Shown: piece after piece, positions 1 to 10,544 of the stretch
How positions within the stretch are numbered: position 1 is the first letter of the stretch
Layout of the letters: each line of letters begins with the position of its first letter
NCBI GenBank assembly: GCA_009602735.1
Contig: WELA01005691.1
Location: forward strand, 246,280 to 310,279
Origin: Mesotaenium endlicherianum
Lineage: Eukaryota > Streptophyta > Zygnematophyceae > Zygnematales > Mesotaeniaceae
Length of the DNA stretch: 64,000 nt
Reading direction: 5' to 3'
Notes under the pieces: model-generated
The model's input: the letters and a program-made list of their open reading frames with translations, nothing else
Databases searched by the model: none
Told to the model about the DNA's origin: nothing
Program-made: the position numbers and the translations under genes

Positions 1-1278
1 CAGATTGCCGCAGTGGAGGATATGGAGATGCATCAGATGGACGTGAAGACTGCATTTCTGTATGGGGAGCTGGAGGAGGAGGTCTACATGGAGCAGCCAG
101 AGGGATTCATTGATGAGAAGTTCCCGAAGAAGGTGTGCAAGCTGAAGAAGTCCGTGTATGGACTGAAGCAGTCTCCAAGAATGTAGAACCAGAAGATAGA
201 CTCCTTTCTTCATGGTGAGGGATTTTTGAAGTCCAATGCTGACAGCAGTTTGTATATGAAGGGAGCAGGTGATGATAGGGTGATGCTGGTACTATATGTT
301 GATGACCTGCTGCTCGTTGGCAAGAAGATCGTGGAGGTGCAGAAGGTGAAGGATGCCCTGAGTCGTGCCTTCGATATGAAGGACTTGGGAGAGGTACAGT
401 TCCTGCTTGGCATTCAAGTGAAGAGAGACAGGGCCAAGTGGATTGTAATGCTGGGTCAGCCAGCCTACTTGCAGACAATGCTGGAGAGGTTTGATAGGAT
501 GGGTTGTAAGCCTGTCAGTGTGCCCCTTGATCCTAAGCACAAGCTGAGCTCGAGTATGTGTGCTAAGGATAAGCATGAGTGGGAGATGATGTCTCAGGTG
601 CCCATGAGGAAGGTTGCAGGTAGTATCATGTATCTGATGGTGTGCACACAGCCTGATATTGCTAACGCAGTCGGGATAGTGAGTCAGTTCATCTAGAATC
701 CAGGCCCTGCACACTGGGAGGCTATGAAGAGGATCCTGAGATGTCTCAAGGGGACACCAAACCAGTGGTTCCACCTTGGAGGAAGTAACAGTGTGAGGCT
801 AGAAGGGTGCAGTGATGCTGAATGGGGAGGAGAAAAAATAGACACTCGGAAGTCTACAACAGGCTATGCATTCTCTCTGGCTAAGGGTGCTGTGACCTCG
901 AAGAGCAAGAGATAAAAGGTGGTGGCCTTGTCGTCCATGGAGGCAGAGTATATGGCAGCCTCACACGCAGTGAGAGAGGCACTGTGGCTGAGAAGACTTC
1001 TGGAGGACCTGGGCTATGAGCAGAGAAGACCCACTATTATTTTAAGTGATAGTCAGAGCTGCATTGCATTAGGAAAGAACCCAGTTGAGCATGCTAGGAG
1101 TAATCAGTTAAATATTCAATATTATAAGTGCAGGGAGAGTGTGCTTGATGGTAGTGTAGAGTTCAAGTTTGTTAGTACTGATAAGATGGTGGCTGATGCC
1201 TTGACAAAGGCTGTTCCTAGAGTAAAGCACCAATGGTGTGCTGAGATGCTAGGACTGAAAGAGATAGTGAGCAAATAG
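1..1278 (+). pseudogene. Ty1/copia pol 3' part: reverse transcriptase and RNase H
   Basis: This single reading frame is open from the window edge to a TAG at 1276, apart from three in-frame stops at 184 (TAG), 694 (TAG) and 913 (TAA). It starts inside the RT domain, in a stretch typical of copia elements (DVKTAFLYG, then YMEQPEGF and [10 protein letters not shown]). The catalytic YVDD box is intact near base 300. RNase H follows, with its acidic residues in CSDAEWGG (about 814), SSMEAEYMA (about 935) and LSDSQS (about 1050). These domains copy element RNA into DNA in virus-like particles. The element's 3' LTR follows after an 18-base gap. Each stop is one C:G to T:A transition away from a plausible sense codon (Trp, Gln, Gln). 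It is inactive, and the assignment is secure. Confidence 0.93.
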
Positions 1279-1281
1279 ATT

Positions 1282-1296
1282 AGAACTGAGAGTGAG
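1282..1296 (+). other. Polypurine tract before copia 3' LTR
   Basis: A short purine-rich run directly precedes the TG that opens the LTR. This is where plus-strand DNA synthesis is primed in LTR retrotransposons. The function is inferred from position and composition. Confidence 0.6.
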
Positions 1297-1658
1297 TGTA
1301 GAAAATAAGCAGTCCTAACTCTAATTGCTTAGTATGTGCGTTCACATGTGTGGAGGTTGACTGAAGTGTGTGGTCGGTCGAGTCCAGCTAATGTTGGTTG
1401 AGAGTGTGGATGTGTAGGGCTTCTGATGACCAGGACTGTCGATTTGTTCGAGGTAGGTTAGCAGCCACAAATGTGAATATAGAACGGCAGAGAAACTTGT
1501 AAGGGACACACTTGAGTAAGAAAGAGTTGAGCTCCCGAAAAAAGAGAGTGCTCCTCTTGGTGTCGTGTGCATGCTTATATGTGTTGTGTATAAGCTTCAA
1601 GTAAAGCATTTGTCTTGCTATAGAACGAGTAAGCAATGACAGATGAAGATTTTCAACA
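1297..1658 (+). repeat. Copia 3' LTR (362 bp)
   Basis: The repeat runs from TG to CA, ending in CAACA, and aligns with the LTRs at 7872, 12524 and 14821. Shared blocks are an ACTCTAATTGCTT-like block near the start, a GGTAGGT...GCCGC block in the middle, and the same 3' end. Its last bases carry an ATG and eight codons matching the start of the gag frame in the related elements. The 5' LTR lies outside the window, so no target duplication can be checked. The bases just after it (1659 on) belong to an antisense piggyBac remnant. Confidence 0.85.
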
Positions 1659-2361
1659 AGGCCATGCCACGTAACAATGTCAAAGACAATGACTGGCTTC
1701 CACTCCTTGGCCTTGTTTGCATGTGGATACGCATTTGTTTCATCAACAACCTTATGGAACCAATCCATGGTAACAAACATAGTAACAACAGCAAAAGGAG
1801 AGAGTTGTTTGAAAGCTCTGCCACTCATGTTCTGCAAACTAGTAGATGGTGGAGGTATTGGCTTCTTCAGCCAATCAGTATGCTCACCAAGGCGCACATG
1901 TCGGATGGTGTAGTCATCCAAGTCATGCAGCACACTCTGAAGCTCATCAGCTTCATCCACAGGATTATTGTCCAGCTCCAAGTCACATTCTCATGTTTTG
2001 ATGCATCGAAGTTCACCGCTACCTTCTTCGGGTAAGACTTCCTGGCTCCCTTTCTTGCTTCTAACCTCTGCTTTGTTTTTCTGACTTTCTTGTCCTCCCT
2101 AAACTCTTGGGCACTCATGTGTGTTTCCCTCTGCTTAGAGGGCCTACCTCTTTTGCTCAGCACCTCCTCCTCCTCCTGCTCCTCCCTTTCAAAGTCTTCA
2201 ACATCCTCCTCCTCATCAAACTCTTCCCCCTCCTCCTCCTCCTCCTCCTCCTCCACCTCTTGCTGCTGCTGAACATCATCATCCTGCCTGCTTCTTGATG
2301 TGCTTGCTCCTGCCTGTTGTGCTATTAGCATTTGAGCTTCTAAATCCTTGAGCTTCTTCAA
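1659..2361 (-). pseudogene. piggyBac transposase N-terminal fragment
   Basis: Read on the minus strand, this gives a highly acidic low-complexity segment (a long Glu tract from CTC/TCC repeats, about 2,155-2,270), then a basic Lys/Arg stretch. A frameshift near 1,990 follows. Next comes a region with the usual piggyBac signature before the catalytic core: a Phe-rich FAVVTMFVT-like stretch, VDETNAYP, then EWKPVIVFDI and WHGL. The fragment stops at the copia LTR, exactly where the catalytic core would begin. The complete element at 4,120-7,415 carries the corresponding next segment (FHGLCIAMGL). It is a truncated, inactive remnant. Confidence 0.7.
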
Positions 2362-4115
2362 TTGACCCGTATCATTTGCAGCAAAAGTCTTTAGAGGAGA
2401 GTCAACTCATCCACTTTGTATGCAAAACTTTGAGGTAGACATAACATTCATGCAAATGTAATAGTGTAATAAGTTCAGCCTGCTGAACTTTAGTTAAATA
2501 TTGAGTCTGCTGGACTTTATAAATTAATCAGTTTAATGACTCAGCCGGGAGCAGCAGGCTGAAGTCAACTTAGGTCAGCTTGCTGACACGTTCTTTGACA
2601 GCCAGCTGACTTCCGTACTCGGTAGCAGCGAATTGCCTAGATATGTATCTATATGTGGTGTGCTAGATGAATGGTCAGATGACATCCTTAGGATGGATGG
2701 CGATTCGGGATGATGGGAGATGGCGGTGGATTTGGTTAACTGAGGTCCTACTAACGCGATTAACTCCCAGGTAGGCGGTGCCATCGCACTGGCCGTTGAA
2801 CAGTAACCTCATTCCATGTACATATGCTAGGTATTGCTCTCGAGTTCGGCATTTGAAAACGAGGCCAACTCTCTTGTACTGCTTATTGAGAGAGATTTGA
2901 ACCCAAGGCAAGAAGCCATTGCTATGCACTGTCTCCTAGCCTTGCTTATGTGTGAGTTTGCTAATTGCATAATTGATGCTAATCTACTTCTATTTGACGC
3001 ACGGGTTTTGTCCACAGCTAGTGTGTTGTCTTTTGGTGAAGGGCACAAAAGATTCTTTACATATGAGAGCAATTGGACCATGCCAATTTGGTCTACAAAT
3101 ACATCCTTACATGGTAACGATTAAAATGGTAAACATTCAACAATGAGGCCATTACACAAAAAAAACCTAAGAGATTATCAAACAGGAAGGACAAATGTGA
3201 AAGCAAAGAGGGGGAGCACATCTGATGTTGGCATATCTGCAAATTGGCAACATGAATGTCCGGCCACTTTCTTGTGTCAACTTCTCTGAAAGTAGATTAC
3301 GAAAAATTATTGACCAGAATGTAAGTAAAGAGTAAACAAGCCAAGACGAACTTGAGTGGGATTTGAGAACCTATACGAGCAACCACCACAATACAAATCC
3401 GAAATACTGAGCAGCATACAGACTACAAGAAGTAAGATAGAGCAGGTCATTTAGGCCATCTCTGTTGAAAATGTACCTTATACATAGATAGCACGCACGT
3501 TAGAATCACAAAGTGAAGACAACATGTCGTCACGTGCTACTGCAAGCAAGTGCATACGGCAACAAAGTGATGGAGGTAACCAAAAGGCAAGAATTGCAAC
3601 TTACGAGCTGAATGGTGCTGCTCAATGAACTGAAATGGGCAAGTAACCTGTAATGTAGATAACCCTGAGGCTTGGCCTCAAAAGGGTTGTGGCAGTGTGC
3701 TTTGCAGCTAGCAAGGAAGATCCATGAGCAAGGGTGCATTTTTGAAATATTGGTGAACACATTTTGGTAAAATTGTGCAAAAAATTGAGTTTCCGCCATT
3801 GCTGCAGCAACCTGACATTATCGTACTTTCATCTCATTATCCCGTCAATCAACGCTATACTGAAACTCACACGTGCTCTTAAGCATACAGTCCCCGAAGT
3901 GAAGGCGTCAACGCGTTGTTGGACGACGCGCACGAGTGACAAAAGTTTGTACACTTAGTACATGCGTATCAACTCAGCACGCTTACGAGAGTCGCTGTAT
4001 ACGTCGTACGACGTAATTTTGCTCTTCCATAATCCTATTGCAAAAAGAATCAAAAACTTATCCTAATCACTTTGCAAAAACAACGCATAATTAATCAAAA
4101 CGTTAACTTGATAAA
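2362..4115. other. Non-coding stretch, no recognisable gene
   Basis: Only short shadow reading frames occur here. Nothing resembles a known domain on either strand. A loosely repeated motif around CTGCTGAACTTT occurs near 2,480-2,580. The right edge is AT-rich and ends in the TTAA used as target by the neighbouring piggyBac element. Confidence 0.5.
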
Positions 4116-4430
4116 TTAACACTAGATGGTCCCGTGCACTCTGTAGGGTGCAAATCACATATTTGGGTGCATTTAGAGACCCCTCTGGCTCCCATTTACA
4201 GAGAATCTATCCGTTTTCTATGAAATTAGTCTTAAACTATTGCTCGTGTCGCCGAGTACACGCGATTAAATTGGCGAACAAATCTGGCGAGTTTTCAAAA
4301 AGTTACCAATGGGAACGTAGAGCCTCCAAACTCATCTAATGAAAAACTGGAAACATCAAAACTGCTAACATCCGCGCGAATAAAGTAGAAGAGCCTCTTC
4401 TTCTTCGTGACTTTTCTTCCTCACTCCGCC

Positions 4431-6679
4431 ATGGCTAACGGTGAAACTTCGCAGAGGTCCTTCTTAGGTTTGTTTGTCTATGTTTGCACAACTTTTTTTG
4501 GTCGTAGATGGGCGTATGAGCGTCTCAAAGTCAATGGTGAGGAGTTTTTATTCAAAGGAGAGGTCGTGAAGGAATCTGTGGCTAAGAATGGTAATGAGCC
4601 ATACTCTGTGAGATTTTTGTATGATGGGAAGAAGGTTGCGTTCACTACTGAGTTTGTAGAGTCACATCTTAGACCATTTGATTTTTATGAGGAGACTACA
4701 CTTCTCGGTGTGTTCAAACAGAAACGCGAAGTAGAGCCTGACAGCCAGCCCACAAACACAATTGTAAACGAGTCTATAGTGCCGACTACTCCCCAGTTTG
4801 TTGCTGTTGATTCTTCTCTAGGCGAGAGTGGAGAGCCCCCTTCTCAAACCAAGAAGAGAAAGAGAGAAAGGCCTGTCAAAGTAACAACATAGCAGCTCCT
4901 GCTGAGAGGAGCAACTTTAGAGCACAACAGATTGCAACAGGTCGGAAAGAGAAAGGAAAATGCAAGGTCTTAGACTCTGACAGTGAAGCAGCCAGTGAGT
5001 GCAGCAGCTTGAATTCCGAGGAGGAGGAGCACCACAACCTGCCCCTGTGCATGCATGAAGACTTGGAGGAAGACGGGAGCCCGGAGGAGTGGAACTGGAA
5101 GCCACCTGTCCTTGGTGTGAGCTACAATGGCACGTTGCTGAAGCCCACAAGAGACCATCATCATAGTCCGCAGGGTATTGCTAAAGGAACTTTAGAGGTC
5201 TCTTTCTATGTGGTGTTCTTTGTCTTCTCATGCCTGTATGGTTCTTTAAGCAGTTACCAAAGGAGACAATCGCTTTTGCTGCATTGCACCAGGCTAAAGG
5301 TTGAATACCTTGCACTACCACCGAGATTTTCATGTTCCATGGCTTGTGCATAGCCATGGGCTTGCATGCCCTTTCTAATGTCAAGTGTTATTGGAAGTGC
5401 TTAGTGAAAGGGCCAATTACTCTTCCTAACTTTGGCCTCTTCATGTCTAGAAGCAGGTTCAAAGAAATTAGAAGGTACTTTCATGTGAAGGATAATCAAT
5501 ATAGAAAGTGTTTGCATCCTAACACTAGAGAGTACAAGCTATGGCAATTGAAACCTTTCACTAACCTTATCTTGAGTACATTCAGAAAATATTATAGTCC
5601 AGGAGAGACTTTGACTAGTGATGAGAAAACCATTCCAATTAGGGATAGGCAGTGTCCTAGTAGAGTATACAATTCGAGCAAGCCTTACAAGTATGGTATT
5701 GAAGTCTTTACTGTATGTGATGCTATCACATATTTTTGTTATGCATTTATTATATATGACAGAGTGGAGAGAGATGTCTTGAAGAGTGATGTGGTTCTAG
5801 ACCTTGTAGCAATGCTGCCTGTTGGTAGATTGTTCACTCTTATTGTGGATAGAGGATTCACCTCTCCTAACTTGCTTTTAGCAATTAGCTAGACTTGATC
5901 ATGGTGCTACAGGGACAGTAATCACTAATAGAAATAACTAATTGGCTAATGATGAGTGGATGAAGCCTAATAGTCATTCTAAGGGTCATTGTAAGGTTGT
6001 CATAAATGAGAACATTCCTGTAAAACCATGTACGTGGCAGGACTAGAAACCTTGTGCTTTTCTTTCTACAGCTGCAGGATTAGCTCCAACTATACAGACT
6101 AGGCGTAGTGGTAAAGATAAGCTTGTTATCCCTGCTCCTCAATTCGTTGAGCATTATAATTTACACAAAAATGCTGTTGACCAGTATGAAGGTTTGTGTC
6201 TCAAGAGGAACTACAGTGCGGAAAGAGTGTTGGTGAAAAGAAAGTGGTGGCATCGTGCATATTGGAGTATTTGGGATGTCTTGCTAGCAAATGTTTTCAT
6301 CATGCTAAAGATGGACAATGATGCAGCTGATAGATATAAGACATACTTAGATATCATAGATGAGATGTGTTCATTCCAGTATCCTAATGAGGCTGGCCCT
6401 CCTGCAGCGGTAACAAGAATTACTACTACTCATGAAGGTAGGTTTACCCATAGGCGCTTTCCCTCCAGGATTCCTCATGAGAAGTATAAGAATTGTAAGG
6501 TGTGTGCTGCTGGTCATCACGGCCAACGTAGCTCAAAGAACAGGCCGACGAAGACGAAGCACAAGGGTGTTTACTTTGACGTTTCCCTGTGTGCAACACC
6601 TTGCTTTCAACTATACCACATTAATAGAGCTAAAGAGCACCTAGATGTAGGACCTAGGAAGGAAGCTGAGCAAAAGTAG
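4431..6679 (+). pseudogene. piggyBac transposase, frameshifted, with Tudor/Agenet-like N-terminus
   Basis: ATG at 4431 (inside a longer frame opening at 4407) starts a frame to 4892. It holds a compact domain with repeated WAYERLKVNGEEF and YSVRFLYDGKKVAF patterns resembling Tudor or Agenet chromatin-reader folds; this is inference. An acidic linker follows in another frame (about 4,900-5,200). The DDE core follows: SDEKTIPIRDR (first Asp, about 5,620), a SKPYKYG block, LIVDRGFTSPNLL (second Asp, about 5,850) and AVDQYE (third Asp, about 6,175; the next catalytic position is Glu rather than Asp). KRKWWHRAYW then leads to a Cys/His-rich C-terminal finger (CKVCAAGHHG onward). At least three frameshifts plus stops near 5,890, 5,940 and 6,045 make it inactive. 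Confidence 0.88.
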
Positions 6680-7405
6680 AGATTTCCACGATTTTGTAAA
6701 ATTCGCGTACATTTCCTATTCTTCATAATTGGTGCTGTATGCAGTATGTAGTATATGCCATGTGTATATGAGTGTTAATGGATGTTTTTATTGACGACTG
6801 AATTTAAAATGTTCATTCCCATGACTTAAAAGCATTATTTCATCTATTACAAGAGAGAAAAGTGTTAAATCCGAAATTAATAATTCATAATTTTAATGAA
6901 AAATAAAAACAATTAGCAGTGGAAAGACAAGAGTGTATTAGAGTTGTGTATAAATTATCATGACCAGAAACATGATGAACCGCTTACAAAGAGTATATGT
7001 ACTTGACACTATTTGAGATTAAAATGCACCCGAGAAAGAAAGGCGCTCCTATATGGGTGCATGTCCTTGGAAATTTATATCTTCTTCAAGACTTCCTGTA
7101 ACAGTCCAAAGTTAAAGATGCTCACTCATAATATGACAGGGCTGCCCTGTCCTAAATCCAAGACCCTCAAGTATTGGCAATTATGAGATATCGTGCCTCA
7201 AAGTTGAAGAAATATCTCGCGCTTATTTAAATGCCATTGAAAAGTTTAGTGATATTATTTATCAAATACAAAAATTACAAAATCAGAAACCTTATGTTGT
7301 GTACCTATTAAACTTGACTCATAGGCCCATCGAAGTAGTATTGTGAGCTACAGAATTTCCCAAACATGTGCATAAAACGCACCCAAAAGTGTGAGTTCCA
7401 GTAGG
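6680..7405. other. piggyBac 3' non-coding region
   Basis: This AT-rich segment lies between the transposase stop and the right terminal repeat. It contains GGGTGCAT-like motifs in both orientations (about 7,025 and 7,058), similar to the internal terminal repeats. These may be subterminal transposase-binding sites. No reading frame is recognisable. Confidence 0.5.
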
Positions 7406-7419
7406 CCATCTAGTGTTAA

Positions 7420-7871
7420 AAAATGATAACTCAAACGAATCAATGACCAATATAAAATTAAAATTTTCAATATATATAATTATGACTGTCATTGTTTTTG
7501 GTTAATAACGTTCATTAACCCAAAAGTAAAATCTAAAATAGGGTTGTGAAAGCCACCCATCTGAATCGACTTCGAGACCTGAAGGTCAAGGTAGAGTAAT
7601 TCCGCTAACAATCATCAATCAAACTTTTCTTTGGCCTATTTGCCATGATTTTCTTGTCCAAGTATGTTTTGTTGACATAGCGTTGCATTAGCACAATGAT
7701 TAACCATTAACGGTCGGGCATGTTTGCCCTGGCCCTTGTGGTTGCTGGTGGCGCTTGTTTACATCAGCAGATACATTACTATTCGCACTAAGTTTGAAAA
7801 GTATTGTTTGTTGAAGCTTCCCTTCTCCGTCCCATCTCGACACAGGGGTCGGCGGACCCATTGGCATGCTC
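7420..7871. other. Gap between piggyBac and copia elements
   Basis: About 450 bases without a recognisable gene, repeat or RNA. The last bases (TGCTC, 7867-7871) form the left target duplication of the copia element that follows. Confidence 0.5.
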
Positions 7872-8348
7872 TGTTATAAATAGGCAATTCTCACTCTAAT
7901 TGCTTGTGTCGATTCGGTGGCCTCGCATGTGTGTGTGTGTCGATGCATAAAGTAGACTAGTGTTATAGTCAACGTGGGTGGACCGTCGATGAGTTAATAT
8001 TTTGTTGATTGTGTAGAAGTATAGGGTAGTAGAACATTAGGTTTGAAGTGTCAATGATTGTGAGGTAGGTGAGTAGCCGCCAAGTGAATATAGGCGCCGT
8101 TAGAGAAGATGTATGGTGAACTCCTGAGTGTAAGAAAGAAGAAGAGTCTCCGAGAAAAGTGTGTGTGCAAGATCTATGCTGAGTGCTTGATCTGCTACAA
8201 GTTTGTGTGGCCTTGTCTGTGTGCCTAAAGGAAGCTGTCTGTGTGACCAGCTAAGTCTGTGTGACTTGAAGAGAGAAGAAGCTGTTTGTGTGACCATCTA
8301 AGAGAAAGTGCGGTAAGAAGAAGAGATGGATGAAGAGGATTTACAACA
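7872..8348 (+). repeat. Copia 5' LTR (477 bp) containing the gag start codon
   Basis: It begins TGTTATAAATAGG and ends CAACA. The inner boundary is set by the primer binding site that follows at once, and by three other LTR copies ending at the same bases before unrelated DNA (1,658, 11,194 and 15,307). The gag frame opens at an ATG (8326) inside the LTR, and its first seven and two-thirds codons are LTR sequence. The U5 side has several GTGTGAC/CTGTGTG short repeats. Confidence 0.9.
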
Positions 8349-9180
8349 TGGAATTGGAGCAGGCAATTCGAGGATGTCGCATATTGATAGGAAGAGTACA
8401 GAGTACTTTGTGTGGTCAATGAAATGCATGGCGCAGTTAGCACGGTACAAGTTGAAGAACATTATTCTTGGGATAGATACGCTGCCAAAAGAGTTGGCAG
8501 CAGGAGCATCCGCAGCAGATGTGATGACCACACGGAAGGAGCATGCAAAGTGGAAGAGAAAAGAGGCACATGCTTTTTCCCTTCTGATCAAGAGCTTGGG
8601 GACAGAGCCTTTGCTAAGAATGTGCAAACTGACAACCAGTAGAGAAGTGTGGGATGCATTGAAGACATTTCATCAGTCAGTCAACATAGCCAGCAAGCAG
8701 ATCTACAAGAAGGCATACAGGGGTACTTCTCCCGCATGCTGAAGCTAAGTCAAGATATCCAAGCTATTGAAGCTGAGGTAGCAGAGGGAGACCAAGTGAT
8801 CCAACTGTTCATGGGACTGAGGCCACAGTTCAATATGACAAAGGAGGTGCTGAATATGGATGTGAATGCCATGACACTTAGAGTGGTGGAGACCAGACTG
8901 CTGAACAATGAGAAGGAGATGGAGATGGTGAAAGTGAAGAAGGCAGTAGTGGCAAATGTGGCTCTTGAATGGAGGAGATGAACTTGGCCAACACAAGTCG
9001 AGGAGGAGGAGGGTCATCCAGCAGAGGTGGCCATCAAGGAGGACGAGGCAGGGGAGGAGTGAGGGCTTGCTATTACTGTGGAAAGCCTGGGCATCTGGCA
9101 TCAAGCTGCATAAACTTTTTCTGTCATATCTGTGACGAGAAGGGCCACATTGCCAAGAATTGCCCACAAAGGAAGAGTGA
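8326..9180 (+). pseudogene. Copia gag (capsid and nucleocapsid)
   Basis: The frame opens at the LTR ATG (MDEEDLQHG...). It has the copia capsid pattern: a Trp-containing YFVWSMKCMAQL stretch, a REVWDAL segment, then GYFSRMLKLSQDIQAIE and LFMGLRPQFNM in a second frame (shift near 8,720). A third frame (from about 8,969) carries a Gly/Arg-rich linker and two CCHC zinc knuckles, CYYCGKPGHLASSC and CHICDEKGHIAKNC. Gag forms the particle and binds element RNA. Two frameshifts inactivate it. An in-frame downstream ATG at 8374 is an alternative start, but the LTR start is conserved between diverged copies. Confidence 0.88.
8349..8363 (+). other. Primer binding site (initiator Met-tRNA type)
   Basis: TGGAATTGGAGCAGG directly follows the LTR and matches the canonical copia iMet-tRNA site (TGGTATCAGAGCAGG) at 12 of 15 positions. 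It primes minus-strand DNA synthesis. It also lies within the gag reading frame. Confidence 0.8.
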
Positions 9181-10482
9181 AGGTATCTCCTCCCGTGCCC
9201 ATGAGGAGAATGCACATGCTGTCAGTGTTGAGGAAGCATACACATGTGCTGGAGAGGAGGATAAGAACAAGTGGTATATAGATTCAGGAGCATCCAGGCA
9301 CTGCACATCTCCAAGAGATCTCCTGTATGACTACAAGCCGTGTGAACCTGTTCCAATCAAAGTGGGAGATGGAAACTTGCTGGAAGGGATTGGCATAGGA
9401 AAGGTAGTTGTGCATTCAGAGATTGGGAGGAAGCGGTGGAAGTTCACAATGAAGGATGTTTTCAACACTTTTGGCTTAGTGAAAAATCTGTTCTTTGTAT
9501 CCAAGACCACTACATTGGGAAGCAAGGTGGTGTTTGAAGGCTCTGCCTGCTCGGTTCTTACTGAAAAGGGAGAAATTGTCTCGAAAGCACATCAGGGAGC
9601 AATCAAGGAAAGTCTATTTCAGCTGAAATGTGAAGCTGAGGTGGTGTGTGGACTGCAGGCCGTGGAGGCCAAAGCGATTGACTCAGCAGGAGTGGCCAAG
9701 GTTGAAGAGAAGATGATTGGCGACATCAACCAGTGGCATCAGAGATTGGAACATATCAGTGAGCAGAAGTTGAGAAAAATGTCAAAGGACAAGCAGGGAG
9801 GACTACAAGATTTCAGTGAGCGAGACATTGAGTTTTGGAAAGGGTGCCAGATGGGAAAGCAGTCGAGAGTAGCATTTCCAAAAGGAGAAGAAGTGCAGAG
9901 GGCCAGACAGCCCTTGAAGTTGGTCGATTCGAACGTGGGGGGGCGTGCTAGCACAGCAGCCAAGAAGACGAGGAATAAGATGTACCTCACCTTCACTAAT
10001 GACTATTCCCGCTAGACAGAGGTGTACTTTATGAAGCACAAGGACCAGGCATTTGAGAAGTTCTTGGAGTACAAGGCAGTGGTGAAGAACCAGAGTAAGA
10101 GGAAGATCAAGACTCTGAGGACAGACAATGGAGGAGAGTATGTGAATGGGTACTTCTCACTGAACTTGAAGGAGGAAGGATCAGGCACCAACATACGGTA
10201 GCCTACTCTCCCCTATAGAATGGGGTGGCAGAGAGAAAGAACATGACGCTGATTGAGTCAGCAAGGGCTATGCTGTATCCTGTAGACATGCACGTGAGTT
10301 TGGGGGCTGAGGCTGTAAAGACAACAGCATATGTCAGTGTGAGGTTGCCATCCTCATCATTGGGAGGGAAGATTCCCGAAGAAGTGTGCATTGGGAAAAG
10401 TTCGCCCGGCTCTAGATTTGCCTTGGGAAGAGCTGAGAGGGGAAGCCATTTTGTATGCATAGTTAAGACATTCATTTGCTGA
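9181..10482 (+). pseudogene. Copia protease and integrase
   Basis: The frame continues from gag into an aspartic protease with WYIDSGASRHC (about 9,270) and then a GAG-pre-integrase region with a WHQRLEHIS block (about 9,735). The integrase core follows. Its first catalytic Asp region reads LVDSNV where HSDV would be usual, followed by FTNDYSR, then RTDNGGEY (second Asp, about 10,120). After a stop at 10,198 and a frameshift, AERKNMTLIESARAML carries the catalytic Glu. The sequence ends in a PSSSLGGKIPEEV block just before the GC-rich insert. A TAG at 10,013 also interrupts the frame. Integrase inserts the cDNA; this copy cannot. Confidence 0.87.
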
Positions 10483-10544
10483 TTTACACTTGTAGATTTT
10501 ACTTCCGTCGTATTGGCAAGTCTATTAATTAGATTCATGTGCAT

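Larger units (their letters stand above)
4120..7415 (+). mobile_element. Full-length piggyBac DNA transposon (3,296 bp)
   Basis: Both ends are visible. The left end begins CACTAGATGG (4120-4129) and the right end finishes with its reverse complement CCATCTAGTG (7406-7415). Each is flanked by TTAA (4116-4119 and 7416-7419), the obligatory piggyBac target duplication. A second, internal inverted repeat (TTTGGGTGCATTT at about 4162 and its complement at about 7374) gives the bipartite end typical of the superfamily. The transposase inside (4431-6679) is broken by frameshifts and stops. The element moved by cut-and-paste when active. The ends are perfect over ten bases, so it is not very old. Confidence 0.95.

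Noticed and set aside
2090-2298. Plus-strand Ser/Leu-rich frames
   Set aside because: They are shadows of the CTC/TCC repeat that encodes the acidic tract of the antisense piggyBac fragment.
7875-7882. TATAAATA at the LTR start as a promoter TATA box
   Set aside because: It lies three bases into the LTR, which would leave almost no U3, and it is not conserved in the LTRs at 1,297, 12,524 and 14,821.
8340-8352. Repeated junction after CAACA(T/A)G read as a splice donor used for transcript fusion
   Set aside because: The shared break is explained by the LTR end (CAACA) followed by target DNA or the primer site. Short duplications flank the insertions.
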